A stretch of 64,000 nt of DNA. It comes from Chelatococcus sp. YT9 (GTDB lineage Bacteria > Pseudomonadota > Alphaproteobacteria > Rhizobiales > Beijerinckiaceae). A program made the translations under genes and the position numbers. The stretch is from assembly GCF_018398315.1 (NCBI RefSeq), contig NZ_JAHBRW010000002.1:1596637-1660636 (forward strand), given 5' to 3'. The notes beneath the pieces were generated by a model. That model was given only the letters and a program-made list of their open reading frames with translations. It had not been told where the DNA came from and searched no databases. This document shows, in pieces, positions 43,808 through 52,027 of this stretch (position 1 is the stretch's first letter; every line of letters begins with the position of its first letter).

Positions 43808-44064
43808 AGCGGACTTTCCGTGAGCCAATGTCACCAGTTTCACAGGCTTCGTCAAGCGGTCGCGATAAAATCCTCACCGTTGGGTGACGGCTTGTTTCAT
43901 CATGCCGACTGGAACGCGGACATCCCTTCGGGGTCGCTCGCCACGCATGAGTGAGGCCAATTTCCGCGCCGGCGGAGGCCAGCCGTCTTGGAAGCGGAGC
44001 GCCATCATCTGGACAGTTCGCCGGGCGCCCCTATCATGCCGGACATCGGGAGGAGCGGCCAGTC

Positions 44065-44994
44065 ATGACCGGGCGAAATGTAGAGCAATCAGGACGGCGA
44101 GTTGCCGTGATCGGGCTGGGGTCGATGGGCTACGGCATGGCATCGACACTGCTGCGCGAAGGGTTCGATGTCGTCGGCTTCGACGTCAGTTCAGAGGTCC
44201 TGTCACGCTTCGCGCAGGAGGGCGGCCGCAGCGCGGCAAGCCCCGCCGAAGCGGTCGCGGGTGCGGCGATTGTCGTCTGCGTGGTGGTCAATGCCGGCCA
44301 AACCCACGACGTCCTTTTTGGTCCCGGGGGCTGTCTCGAGGTGATGGAGCAAGACGCTGTCTTTCTGTCCTGCGCCACGCTTGCACCGGAAGAGGCGCGG
44401 GCCTTCGCCGGAGAGGTGACGGCGGCCGGCCGCGCTTATCTCGATGCGCCGATCAGTGGGGGCGCGCAGCGTGCGGCTACCGGAGATCTCACAATCCTGG
44501 TTTCGGGTTCCGGCACGGCGTTGAACGCTGCCCGTCCGGTTCTGGATGCCATGGCAGAGCGGGTCTATGAACTCGGCGAAGCGGTCGGCGATGCGTCGGC
44601 GTTCAAAATCGTGAACCAATTGCTTGCGGGCGTGCATATTGCAGCGGCCTGCGAGGCCATGGCCTTTGCCGCCGCCCAGAATCTGGATTTGCGTCGGGTC
44701 TATGAAGTCATCACCCATTCTGCGGGCAATTCGTGGATGTTCGAGAACCGCATGCCCCACGTGCTCGATAGTGACTACAGGCCGCGCAGCATGGTGGATA
44801 TCTTCGTGAAAGATCTCGGCATCGTCGCGGATATCGCCCGCAAGGGCCGCATTCCAGTGCCTGTCGCCAGCGCCGCTCTGCAGCTCTTCCTGATGACCTC
44901 GGCTGCCGGCATGGGACGGGATGATGATGCCTCGGTCGCGCGTCTGTTTGAACGCATCAACGGCGTGCCGGTGACGGGCAACTCGAAAGAATAG
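44065..44994 (+). CDS. NAD(P)-dependent 3-hydroxyisobutyrate/threonate dehydrogenase family
   Basis: A 309-residue beta-hydroxyacid dehydrogenase. The Rossmann motif VAVIGLGSMGYGMAS (about residues 12-26) is followed by substrate-binding DAPISGGAQRAATGDLT and the catalytic-Lys segment AFKIVNQLLAG. The last segment and overall length fit the L-threonate dehydrogenase (LtnD) branch, but other C4 hydroxyacids are possible. ATG 44065 has AGGAG about ten bases upstream. It diverges from the dehydratase operon, so it may serve the same pathway. Confidence 0.87.
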   Translation: MTGRNVEQSGRRVAVIGLGSMGYGMASTLLREGFDVVGFDVSSEVLSRFAQEGGRSAASPAEAVAGAAIVVCVVVNAGQTHDVLFGPGGCLEVMEQDAVFLSCATLAPEEARAFAGEVTAAGRAYLDAPISGGAQRAATGDLTILVSGSGTALNAARPVLDAMAERVYELGEAVGDASAFKIVNQLLAGVHIAAACEAMAFAAAQNLDLRRVYEVITHSAGNSWMFENRMPHVLDSDYRPRSMVDIFVKDLGIVADIARKGRIPVPVASAALQLFLMTSAAGMGRDDDASVARLFERINGVPVTGNSKE

Positions 44995-45092
44995 ATCGCG
45001 TCTCATCAGTCCGCCTGTCACTAAGGTTCATGGTGTCGGCCCTTCTTGATGTGTAGTGTGCGGCTAAGGACCAAAATGAGAAACTGATCTAG

Positions 45093-45323
45093 ATGGGTGG
45101 ACGAAACGCGACACGGGAGGCTTTCGATACGGCGCTTTGTCATCTCGGTGACATCGAGCTCACGATCGAGCGCCACCGCCATCTGGTCCAGCGGTTACGC
45201 GCGGCCGGTTGCTCCACGCAATTTGCCGAGGCTTTGCTATACCGCTTCGAGCGCATTCGGGCAGAACAGGCACATATGCTCGTCCGGCTGAGCACCCCTG
45301 ACATGTGCTTATCATTGGAATAG
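45093..45323 (+). CDS. Small hypothetical protein (76 aa)
   Basis: A 76-residue hydrophilic, probably helical protein rich in Arg, His and Glu (DIELTIERHRHLVQRLRAAG, then LLYRFERIRAEQAHMLVRL). I do not recognise a family. Coding-like amino-acid composition and isolation between convergent genes favour a real gene, but the ribosome-binding sequence is weak. The heptad-like Leu/Ile spacing could form a coiled coil. Confidence 0.4.
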   Translation: MGGRNATREAFDTALCHLGDIELTIERHRHLVQRLRAAGCSTQFAEALLYRFERIRAEQAHMLVRLSTPDMCLSLE

Positions 45324-45342
45324 GTTCGGCCCCACCGGCTCC

Positions 45343-46578
45343 TTATACGTGCAGGTGAGCCATCGTCGCGCTCACTGCCGCCCCCATGAGTACGATGATC
45401 CATGGCGGCAATCTGTACCGGATGAGCAGCACGCCATAAGCGAGTGCGAGGGCAGCGGACGCCCAGCCAGTTATGGCAGCGGTGGCAATGGGGCTGACGA
45501 GCGCCGCGGCGAGAATCCCAACGACAGCAGCATTTACCCCGTGGAGAGCGGCCTGAACATGCGGGCGCGTTCGGAAGAGGTTCCAAAAGGGCGCAATTCC
45601 GCCGACCAGTAGAAAGCCTGGAAGAAAAATCGCGACCAGGGCAAGTATTGCTCCTGCCAAACCGGTTGGCGGAACATCCAGCGACATGCCGAGATAGGCG
45701 GCGAAGGTAAAGAGCGGCCCCGGCACCGCCTGGGCAGCTGCGTAGCCCGCGATGAATTCCGACGGGTTGATCCAGCCCGGCTCGACGACGCGCGCTTCCA
45801 GAAGCGGCAGCACGACGTGCCCTCCACCAAAGACCAGCGCTCCCGAGCGGTAGAAGGCATCGAACATGGCAAGCGCATGAGATGCGGTCAGATGAGCAAT
45901 GAGCGGCGTGGCGAGGAGGAGAAGCAGGAAGAGAAAGATGGCCGTGCCACCGGCCTGGCGCGACACCGGCAGGGCGACGACTCCCGCGGAGGTCGCACCC
46001 AGGCGCCGGCAAAGGGCAAGACCCGCTATGGCGCCGGCAGCCAGCGCAACGATCTGGCCGAGGGATCCCGCCGCAAGAGCTGCGACAACGCCTGCCGCGA
46101 ACGCAATCGCGGCGCGGCGAATGTCGGGGCACAAGGTGAGCGCCATGCCCCATACGGCTTGCGCCACGACAGCGACCGCGACGAGCTTCAGTCCTGCGAG
46201 AACGCCGGTGGCCACCGGGCCCCCCAGCCGGTCGGCACCGGCCGCGAAGGCCATCATGGCAAGCGCTGACGGCAGGGTGAACCCGAGCCACGCCAGCAAG
46301 GCTCCCGGCCCACCGCCCCGTAGGAGCCCAAGCGCGAACCCGACCTGGCTCGATGTCGGACCTGGCAGAAACTGGCAGAGGCCGACGATGTCCGCGTAGT
46401 CCTTCTCGGATAGCCAGGCGCGCCGCTGCACGAACTCGTTGCGGAAGTAGCCGAGATGGGCGATGGGACCGCCGAATGACGTGCAGCCGAGCTTCAGGAA
46501 GGCGGTAAAGACTTCCAGGACTCGCTCCCGAGGCGTCCGGTCGTCCGCTTGTCCTATGTCCACGTTGCTCTTGTCCAC
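45343..46578 (-). CDS. chrA: Chromate transporter, long-chain ChrA family
   Basis: A 411-residue membrane protein with two homologous CHR domains. Domain 1 has LKLGCTSFGGPIAHLGYFRN, with CQFLPGPTSSQ; domain 2 has GALVFGGGHVVLPLLEARVV and AAQAVPGPLFTFAAYLG. These paired GG-H-P and PGP motifs define the family, which exports chromate or sulfate-like oxyanions. No chrB regulator is adjacent, so it is a stand-alone copy and a housekeeping anion role cannot be excluded. Confidence 0.93.
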   Translation of the reverse strand: MDKSNVDIGQADDRTPRERVLEVFTAFLKLGCTSFGGPIAHLGYFRNEFVQRRAWLSEKDYADIVGLCQFLPGPTSSQVGFALGLLRGGGPGALLAWLGFTLPSALAMMAFAAGADRLGGPVATGVLAGLKLVAVAVVAQAVWGMALTLCPDIRRAAIAFAAGVVAALAAGSLGQIVALAAGAIAGLALCRRLGATSAGVVALPVSRQAGGTAIFLFLLLLLATPLIAHLTASHALAMFDAFYRSGALVFGGGHVVLPLLEARVVEPGWINPSEFIAGYAAAQAVPGPLFTFAAYLGMSLDVPPTGLAGAILALVAIFLPGFLLVGGIAPFWNLFRTRPHVQAALHGVNAAVVGILAAALVSPIATAAITGWASAALALAYGVLLIRYRLPPWIIVLMGAAVSATMAHLHV

Positions 46579-46791
46579 CGTGCTGTCCAGACTATCAGGG
46601 GGCTAGCAGCTGTGTACGACAAACGCATGGCGTGCAAGGGCAATGCCGGCTGATCCCGAAGCTCAATAAAAACGCTCTGGGGGCGCACCTATGATGGTAT
46701 TGATCACTCCCACGTGATGAAATATTCGATGATATTCACCTTTGGCAATATATATGGTAATTAATTATAATATATAAGAAGGATAATAGTT

Positions 46792-47079
46792 ATGTTTGGC
46801 ATTGATCCCTTTGTTGCAGCCGGGGTGGTTCTCGCCACTGGCGCCACCGATGCTGCCTATGTTTTCTTTAACGCTGCAGTTGGCGCGCGGCATCGCGTTC
46901 GCGCTGCTAATTGGAGTGCCATCTGGTACATGCTGTCGGCCTTCGCCGTGATCAGCTATACCGAACATGCAATCTATGTATTGTTCGCGGCAATCGGTTC
47001 CTGGATCGGTGCCTTTGTTTCGGTGACCTGGCTCATCCGCGCACCTATCGCACGCCCCGTCGCAGTGCCCGAAGCTTAG
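46792..47079 (+). CDS. Small membrane protein (95 aa, unknown)
   Basis: A 95-residue protein with two or three hydrophobic helices (FVAAGVVLATGATDAAYVFF, then YVLFAAIGSWIGAFVSVTWL). I do not recognise a characterised family. The upstream 60 bases are strikingly AT-rich (46735-46790) and carry AGAAGGA before the ATG, a clear promoter-like and ribosome-binding region. Codon use looks normal for the window, which supports a real gene. Confidence 0.7.
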   Translation: MFGIDPFVAAGVVLATGATDAAYVFFNAAVGARHRVRAANWSAIWYMLSAFAVISYTEHAIYVLFAAIGSWIGAFVSVTWLIRAPIARPVAVPEA

Positions 47080-47403
47080 AACAATTGCCATTCCAAGACG
47101 CGGGTCGTTGTCGTCCTACCGGTTCCAGCGACGCGCGGCGGCGGGGAATTGCTCCATGGGCTATAACGCTTACGCATCGGATTTCCGTCGCGGGCTCACA
47201 CACAGCCCGTTGCGGATGCTATCTCCGGTCCCGCAAGAGCTACGCTGCCAAGAGCGCAACCTCTCCAAGGAAACACGTTCCAGGCTGTTCATGGATGCTC
47301 GGGGCCCTTGCGGAGACCAAATCGTGCCGCTGTCAGGGCTGGAGTGTCGATTGGCCCGGGGGAGGGCGCCCTTCTTGCCGGCAATGGGCTCGGATACATC
47401 CAA
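47080..47403. other. Gene-free stretch downstream of the LacI gene
   Basis: No credible gene. A short hairpin, CGGGCT/AGCCCG around 47191-47210, lies between the convergent ends of the small membrane protein and the LacI regulator; it lacks a T-run. Nothing else is seen. Confidence 0.35.
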
Positions 47404-48453
47404 TCACGCACTTTCACGGCTCAAGATCTCGAAGCTCAGCCTGACTGCGCGTTGCGCCGGTGCCTGACCCTGCAGGCGGCCGAGCAACAGCTTGCCGGCT
47501 TCGATGCCTGTTTCACGCACCGGGAATTGCACGGTTGTGAGGGACGGGGAGATCCACCGCGCGATGGGCGACTCGCCGAAGCCGGCGATCGCCAGCCGTC
47601 CGGGCACGTCAATGCCAAGGTCGAGCGCGTGGCGAATGGCGCCCACAGCCACCTGGTGGCCCGCGAAGACGACGGCATCGACCTCAGGCGCATCGCGCAG
47701 GATCGTGCTGACGACCTCGCCGCCGTTGCCGGAGCCGGGATCGCTGGTTATCTCATAGTGTTTCGGGGAGGGCGCATCGTGAGCCTCGCAAACCGATTGC
47801 AGCCCTTCCAGGCGAGCCATCATGCGGCTATCGTCAAGCCCTGTGTGTCCGACATAGGCGAGATGCTTGCGGCCACGCGCCAACAGGTATTGCCCGAGCG
47901 AGGCGCCTGCATCGAAATTCGATGAGCCCACGCTCATGTCGAGCGGCGTCGGATTGTAGTCGAACATTTCCACCATCGGGGTGCCGGAGCGACGCAGCAG
48001 TTCCAGGCATTCCTCGGCATGATCCTTTCCTGTAAGCAGGATGCCGTCGACGCGATGGCCGAGGAAGGTGCGCACCAGTTCGAGCTCATTGCCGCGATGG
48101 AAATGCGAATTGCCGAGCAGCAGCTTGTAGCCGGCGGGCTCCAGAATGTCAGCCGCGCCTTGCAGCACCATTCCGTGGATAGGATTGGCCAGGGTGGGCA
48201 CCACCACCCCGACCACGTTCGAGCGCGCGGATACAAGGCTGGAGGCCACCAGGTTCGGGACATAGCCCATGGCACTCGCCACCTTCAGCACATGTTTGCG
48301 CGTACGCTCGGAAACGCGTCCGGGATTGCTGATACAGCGCGAAGCCGTGATCGTGGAGACGCCAGCCGCGGCCGCCACATCTTCCAGCCGAACGGGAGCC
48401 GCACTCGTGCGGTTCTCCATTCCCGATTGCCGACTTGACTCGAATTCGCTCAC
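47404..48453 (-). CDS. LacI/GalR-family regulator of the rhamnose-like operon
   Basis: A 349-residue LacI regulator. The HTH lies at about residues 22-41 (VRLEDVAAAAGVSTITASRC), followed by YVPNLVASSLVSARSNVVGV and the effector domain. It diverges from the nine-gene sugar operon. Two palindromic operators (48472-48489 and 48563-48580) lie between, so repression by DNA looping and autoregulation are likely. The N-terminus may start at ATG 48453 or about 11 residues later (MENRTSAAP). Confidence 0.92.
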   Translation of the reverse strand: MSEFESSRQSGMENRTSAAPVRLEDVAAAAGVSTITASRCISNPGRVSERTRKHVLKVASAMGYVPNLVASSLVSARSNVVGVVVPTLANPIHGMVLQGAADILEPAGYKLLLGNSHFHRGNELELVRTFLGHRVDGILLTGKDHAEECLELLRRSGTPMVEMFDYNPTPLDMSVGSSNFDAGASLGQYLLARGRKHLAYVGHTGLDDSRMMARLEGLQSVCEAHDAPSPKHYEITSDPGSGNGGEVVSTILRDAPEVDAVVFAGHQVAVGAIRHALDLGIDVPGRLAIAGFGESPIARWISPSLTTVQFPVRETGIEAGKLLLGRLQGQAPAQRAVRLSFEILSRESA

Positions 48454-48471
48454 AGCCTACTCATTCTGCTG

Positions 48472-48489
48472 ATGGACAACGATGTCCAT
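48472..48489. promoter_or_regulatory. LacI-type operator O1
   Basis: ATGGACAACGATGTCCAT is a palindrome with seven-base arms (ATGGACA/TGTCCAT) and a central CG, 19 bp upstream of the LacI start. A second, nearly identical site lies 91 bp away. Adjacent LacI is the likely binder. Confidence 0.75.
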
Positions 48490-48562
48490 TAGGGTTTCTT
48501 GTATCTCGAAAAGCTGTGCTGTCATAGAAAAAATCGCTCAGCGCGAGTTTTCGTGTTTCAGC

Positions 48563-48580
48563 ATGGACAACGCTATCCAT
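48563..48580. promoter_or_regulatory. LacI-type operator O2
   Basis: ATGGACAACGCTATCCAT shares the left half and central ACGN core with O1 and has one mismatch in the right arm. It ends 25 bp before the TTG of the first operon gene, so a bound repressor would block the promoter or early elongation. Confidence 0.75.
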
Positions 48581-48605
48581 TGTTGGGCTTCACGAGGAGT
48601 GGGAT

Positions 48606-49667
48606 TTGCCGGAGTCTCAATTGCGTGCCGCCGTTGTCGGCGCCGGTTGGTATGCCGCCCAGAATCATATCCCGGCGCTCGCCGCGCGGCCCGAGGTCGT
48701 GCTCGATGGTGTCTGTCGTCTCGGGCGGGACGAGCTGGAACGCGTCCGCGACCACTTCGGCTTTGCCTTCGCCTCAGAGCGCTTCGAGGATGTGCTGGCG
48801 CGAAAACCCGACATCGTCGTCGTCGCTTCACCGCATCAGCTGCACTACCGGCATGCAGCGGCGGCCCTCGAAGCCGGCGCCCATGTGTTGTGCGAGAAGC
48901 CTCTGACGCTTGACCCGGCGGAAGCCTGGGATCTCGTCGCGAAGGCCGAAGCACGGGGACGCCATCTCGTGACGGCCAATGGCTACCAGTATCTGCCGAG
49001 GGTGGACGATCTCCGCCGACGCATCGCGGAAGGGGCTGTCGGTGCCATCGAGCATGTCATGGTGAGCTTCATTTCGGCCACGCGGGATGTCTTCACGGGC
49101 GAGCGGGGATTGGATACCTGGCGCACGACCTTCTTCCGCCCCGACCGCTCGACGTGGCAGGATCCCGCGAATGGCGGCGGCTTCGCCTATGGCCAGCTTT
49201 CCCATGCGCTGGCGATGATGTATTTCCTGACAGGCCTTGAGCCCGAAGCGATCACCGCCTTTGCCGTGTCCTCGGATCGCGTGGATATCGCGGAAGCTGG
49301 CGCTCTGCGCTTCACGACCGGCGCGGTGGCCAGCATCTCCGGTGCGGCGGCCATGCCCCAGGGCAATCGCGGCCTCCTGCGCCTGTTCATCACCGGTGAC
49401 GCGGGCCTGCTCACCGTCGAGTTCGATCGCGATGCCTGCGAGATCCGGCGCTTCTCAGGAGAGGTGGAACACCTGCCGCTGGAGGAGGGCGACTGGGTGT
49501 ACCGCTGTGATGGGCCGGTGAACACGCTTGTCGATCTCGCTCTGGGCCAGGGAGCAAATCTGTCGCCGGGCGTGATCGGCGCGAGAACGGCGGCGACGAT
49601 CGCGGCACTTCTCCAATCGGCCGCGGCCCGGGGCGCAGTGCAGCCAGTTCTGGGAAGGCGGAGTTGA
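48606..49667 (+). CDS. Gfo/Idh/MocA-family oxidoreductase (probable sugar 1-dehydrogenase)
   Basis: A 353-residue NAD(P)-dependent enzyme. The Rossmann motif AAVVGAGWYAAQNHIPAL lies at about residues 8-25, and the family signature CEKPLTLDPAEA at about 98-109. The C-terminal domain has GGGFAYGQLSHALAMM. The TTG start has GAGGAG six bases upstream. In this operon it could oxidise L-rhamnose or a similar 6-deoxysugar at C1 to the lactone (inference from neighbours; known L-rhamnose dehydrogenases are often SDRs). Confidence 0.85.
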   Translation: MPESQLRAAVVGAGWYAAQNHIPALAARPEVVLDGVCRLGRDELERVRDHFGFAFASERFEDVLARKPDIVVVASPHQLHYRHAAAALEAGAHVLCEKPLTLDPAEAWDLVAKAEARGRHLVTANGYQYLPRVDDLRRRIAEGAVGAIEHVMVSFISATRDVFTGERGLDTWRTTFFRPDRSTWQDPANGGGFAYGQLSHALAMMYFLTGLEPEAITAFAVSSDRVDIAEAGALRFTTGAVASISGAAAMPQGNRGLLRLFITGDAGLLTVEFDRDACEIRRFSGEVEHLPLEEGDWVYRCDGPVNTLVDLALGQGANLSPGVIGARTAATIAALLQSAAARGAVQPVLGRRS

Positions 49668-49669
49668 TC

Positions 49670-50032
49670 ATGGGCGATCCAGATCTTCATGTATCGGGAT
49701 TTCTTTTGCGCGTGCGCCCAGGAAAAACTGACGAATACAAACGACGCCATGCCGAAATATGGCCGGAGATGCTGCGGGCACTCCGCTCTTCCGGGGTGGT
49801 GAGTTACGACATCTTCCTGAACGAGCCGAACGGTATGGTTTTCGGCCATCTCTTCCGCCGCCATGCGCCAGAGCCGAACGCCCCGGAGGATCCGGCGATC
49901 ATTCGTTGGCGCGCGTATATGGCCGATGTGCTGGAAATGGACGGAGACCAGCCCCTCAAGGAGCCGCTTGAGCACGTCTTTCACATGGAATTCGACACCG
50001 GTGCCCATCCGGGCGTCGTTCCCGACGCGTGA
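49670..50032 (+). CDS. rhaM: L-rhamnose mutarotase family protein (RhaM)
   Basis: A 120-residue dimeric alpha+beta barrel. The signature EYKRRHAEIWPEM (about residues 24-36) carries the conserved His and Trp of RhaM, and VSYDIFLNEPNGMVFGHLF follows. RhaM interconverts the anomers of L-rhamnose. The ATG lies two bases after the oxidoreductase stop, with GGAG upstream. This is the strongest pointer to a rhamnose-like substrate for the operon. Confidence 0.9.
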   Translation: MGDPDLHVSGFLLRVRPGKTDEYKRRHAEIWPEMLRALRSSGVVSYDIFLNEPNGMVFGHLFRRHAPEPNAPEDPAIIRWRAYMADVLEMDGDQPLKEPLEHVFHMEFDTGAHPGVVPDA

Positions 50033-50154
50033 GGGCTGCCTTGGCGATCTCCGCGGGCAAGCCGCGCCCTGCGGGTCGGAGGGCGAGAAATGTGGGGCTG
50101 AGAGAAGATTGGGCGGTGTACGTCCACTGACAAGATATGGGAGGAGGCAGAACA

Positions 50155-51924
50155 ATGAACAGACAACATGGACTTTGCCGCTGGCTGATAGCCGGCGCCG
50201 CATCAGCAGCCATTATGGGGGGACTGGCGGGAGCGGTTGCGCAGGACCTGCCCAAGGTGCCGCGCAACCGCACCTTGATCAGCCAGGGATGGGACTTCTA
50301 CAATCAGGTTCCATCAATCGATAACTTCAACCCATACGCGGGGGTTCTGCTACATCAGCGGAACAACTTGCACTATACAGTCTACGAATCGCTCTTCTAT
50401 ACAAACCATTTCACCAATGAGTTGATCCCCTGGATCGCGGAGAGCTATGCCTACAACAAGGATTTCACAGAACTTACAGTTAAATTGCGGGACGGTGTAA
50501 AGTGGAGCGACGGCAAACCACTCACGGCCGAAGACGTCGTCTTCACGTTTGACATGCTCAAAGGTGCGGCGCCGGAACTGCTGTTTTCCTCCGCGATTGC
50601 CGAGTGGGTCGATTCCGCAAAGGTCGTCGATCCGCTGACCGTTTCCATCAAACTGAAGAAGCCGGGACCGCGCTGGGCGGCCGATTTCCTCGCGACTGGA
50701 CAATCGACTCGCTTTGTCGTCGTACCCAAGCATATCTGGCAGGGCAAGGACCCGAAGACTTTCGCCAATTTCGACCTCACCAAGGGTCTTCCGGTCGGCA
50801 CGGGTCCCTATAAGCTCGTGAAGTCGGACGCGAGTTCCCTGTTCTTCGATCGCCGGGATGGCTGGTGGGCGAAGGACGCGGGCCTCGTCAAGGATATGCC
50901 GAAGGTCGAGCGCGTCATCTATGTGCCGGCGACGGCGGAAGCCATGCCGCAGCTTTATGCGACGAACCAGATCGATATCGGCCGCAATATCCAGTCAGGC
51001 GTATTCGAGGCCATCAAGGTCCAGAACCCCAATCTCACGGCCTGGAATGCCCAAGGGCCCGTGTGGGGCGCCCCGAATGGATGCGTGATCGGAATCCGCT
51101 TCAATGTCCAGAAGCCGCCCTTCAACGACGTGGCCTTGCGCCAGGCGGTCAATGCGGCGATCGATCGGGACCAGATCGTCAATCTCGCTTATGAGGGCTC
51201 CGTTAAAAAGGCCGTCCTGCCGTTCTCTTCCTATCGCGGCATGCTCGACTATGTCGATGGCATGGGTGACATCATCCAGGCCGCCGCCCTCGACAAGCGC
51301 AGTGTCGAGCGGGTCGCCGAGATCCTGACGAAAGCCGGTTACAAAAAGAATTCCGCCGGCCGCTGGCAGTTGCCTGACGGTTCTCCATTGGAGATCCGTG
51401 TGTCAGTGGGCCAAGGTGACCCCGTGGGGCCAGTGCTCGGTGAACAGCTCCGCTCGGCCGGCTTTGATACCGTGGTCAATGTTCAGCAGATCACGGCACA
51501 GACCGAGGCGCTCACGGCGGGTAATTTCGGCCTCAGCGTCTATCCCCACTGCGGGAGCCTCTATGATCCCTGGCAGACGCTGGAGCATTTCCACTCGAAA
51601 TACGCGCCAAAGGAGGGTGAGGCCGCGAAGAACCTGCGCGCGCCGACCCGCTACGCCAATCCGGAGCTCGACGCGATCCTCGACAAGCTAGAGGCGCGGC
51701 AACCCTCTCCGAAGGACCCGGATTATGTGGCCCTTGCCAAGCAGGCCACCGCGATCATCGCGCGCGACCTGCCTGAGATTGCCTTGTTCGAGGAAATCCA
51801 GACGCAGCCGTTCAATACGACTTACTGGACCGGCTTTCCCTCATCGGCTGAGCCCTATGTAGCCCAGCCCCTGCCTTGGGAAGGCTTTGCGCTCGTCATC
51901 CATCGTCTGCAACCGAAGCAGTGA
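50155..51924 (+). CDS. ABC transporter substrate-binding protein, family 5 (system 2)
   Basis: A 589-residue DppA-type periplasmic protein. The signal peptide covers about residues 1-31 with cleavage near GAVAQ. The mature part contains TELTVKLRDGVKWSDGKPLT, the family motif. GGGAGGAGG lies before ATG 50155. Family-5 proteins with this length often bind oligosaccharides or other bulky ligands; the rhamnose-type enzymes suggest a rhamnose-containing ligand. A strong hairpin follows at 51933. Confidence 0.92.
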   Translation: MNRQHGLCRWLIAGAASAAIMGGLAGAVAQDLPKVPRNRTLISQGWDFYNQVPSIDNFNPYAGVLLHQRNNLHYTVYESLFYTNHFTNELIPWIAESYAYNKDFTELTVKLRDGVKWSDGKPLTAEDVVFTFDMLKGAAPELLFSSAIAEWVDSAKVVDPLTVSIKLKKPGPRWAADFLATGQSTRFVVVPKHIWQGKDPKTFANFDLTKGLPVGTGPYKLVKSDASSLFFDRRDGWWAKDAGLVKDMPKVERVIYVPATAEAMPQLYATNQIDIGRNIQSGVFEAIKVQNPNLTAWNAQGPVWGAPNGCVIGIRFNVQKPPFNDVALRQAVNAAIDRDQIVNLAYEGSVKKAVLPFSSYRGMLDYVDGMGDIIQAAALDKRSVERVAEILTKAGYKKNSAGRWQLPDGSPLEIRVSVGQGDPVGPVLGEQLRSAGFDTVVNVQQITAQTEALTAGNFGLSVYPHCGSLYDPWQTLEHFHSKYAPKEGEAAKNLRAPTRYANPELDAILDKLEARQPSPKDPDYVALAKQATAIIARDLPEIALFEEIQTQPFNTTYWTGFPSSAEPYVAQPLPWEGFALVIHRLQPKQ

Positions 51925-51932
51925 TCGGCAAA

Positions 51933-51983
51933 AGTGGAGGCTCGGGGCCCGAGGAATTCGTGGTAACCCCCGAAGCCTCCACT
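51933..51983 (+). other. Intercistronic hairpin after binding-protein gene (system 2)
   Basis: AGTGGAGGCTCGGGG (51933-51947) pairs with CCCCGAAGCCTCCACT (51968-51983), a stem of about 15 bp with one bulged base and a 20-base loop. It starts nine bases after the binding-protein stop and lacks a U-run. It probably protects the upstream transcript. Confidence 0.7.
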
Positions 51984-52027
51984 CGCCGGATGCGCTTGGC
52001 AGAACCTTTTCGCGTGAGATCGCCGTG

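Noticed and set aside
47191-47210. Short hairpin downstream of the second LacI gene as a terminator
   Set aside because: The stem is only six base pairs and no T-run follows on either strand.
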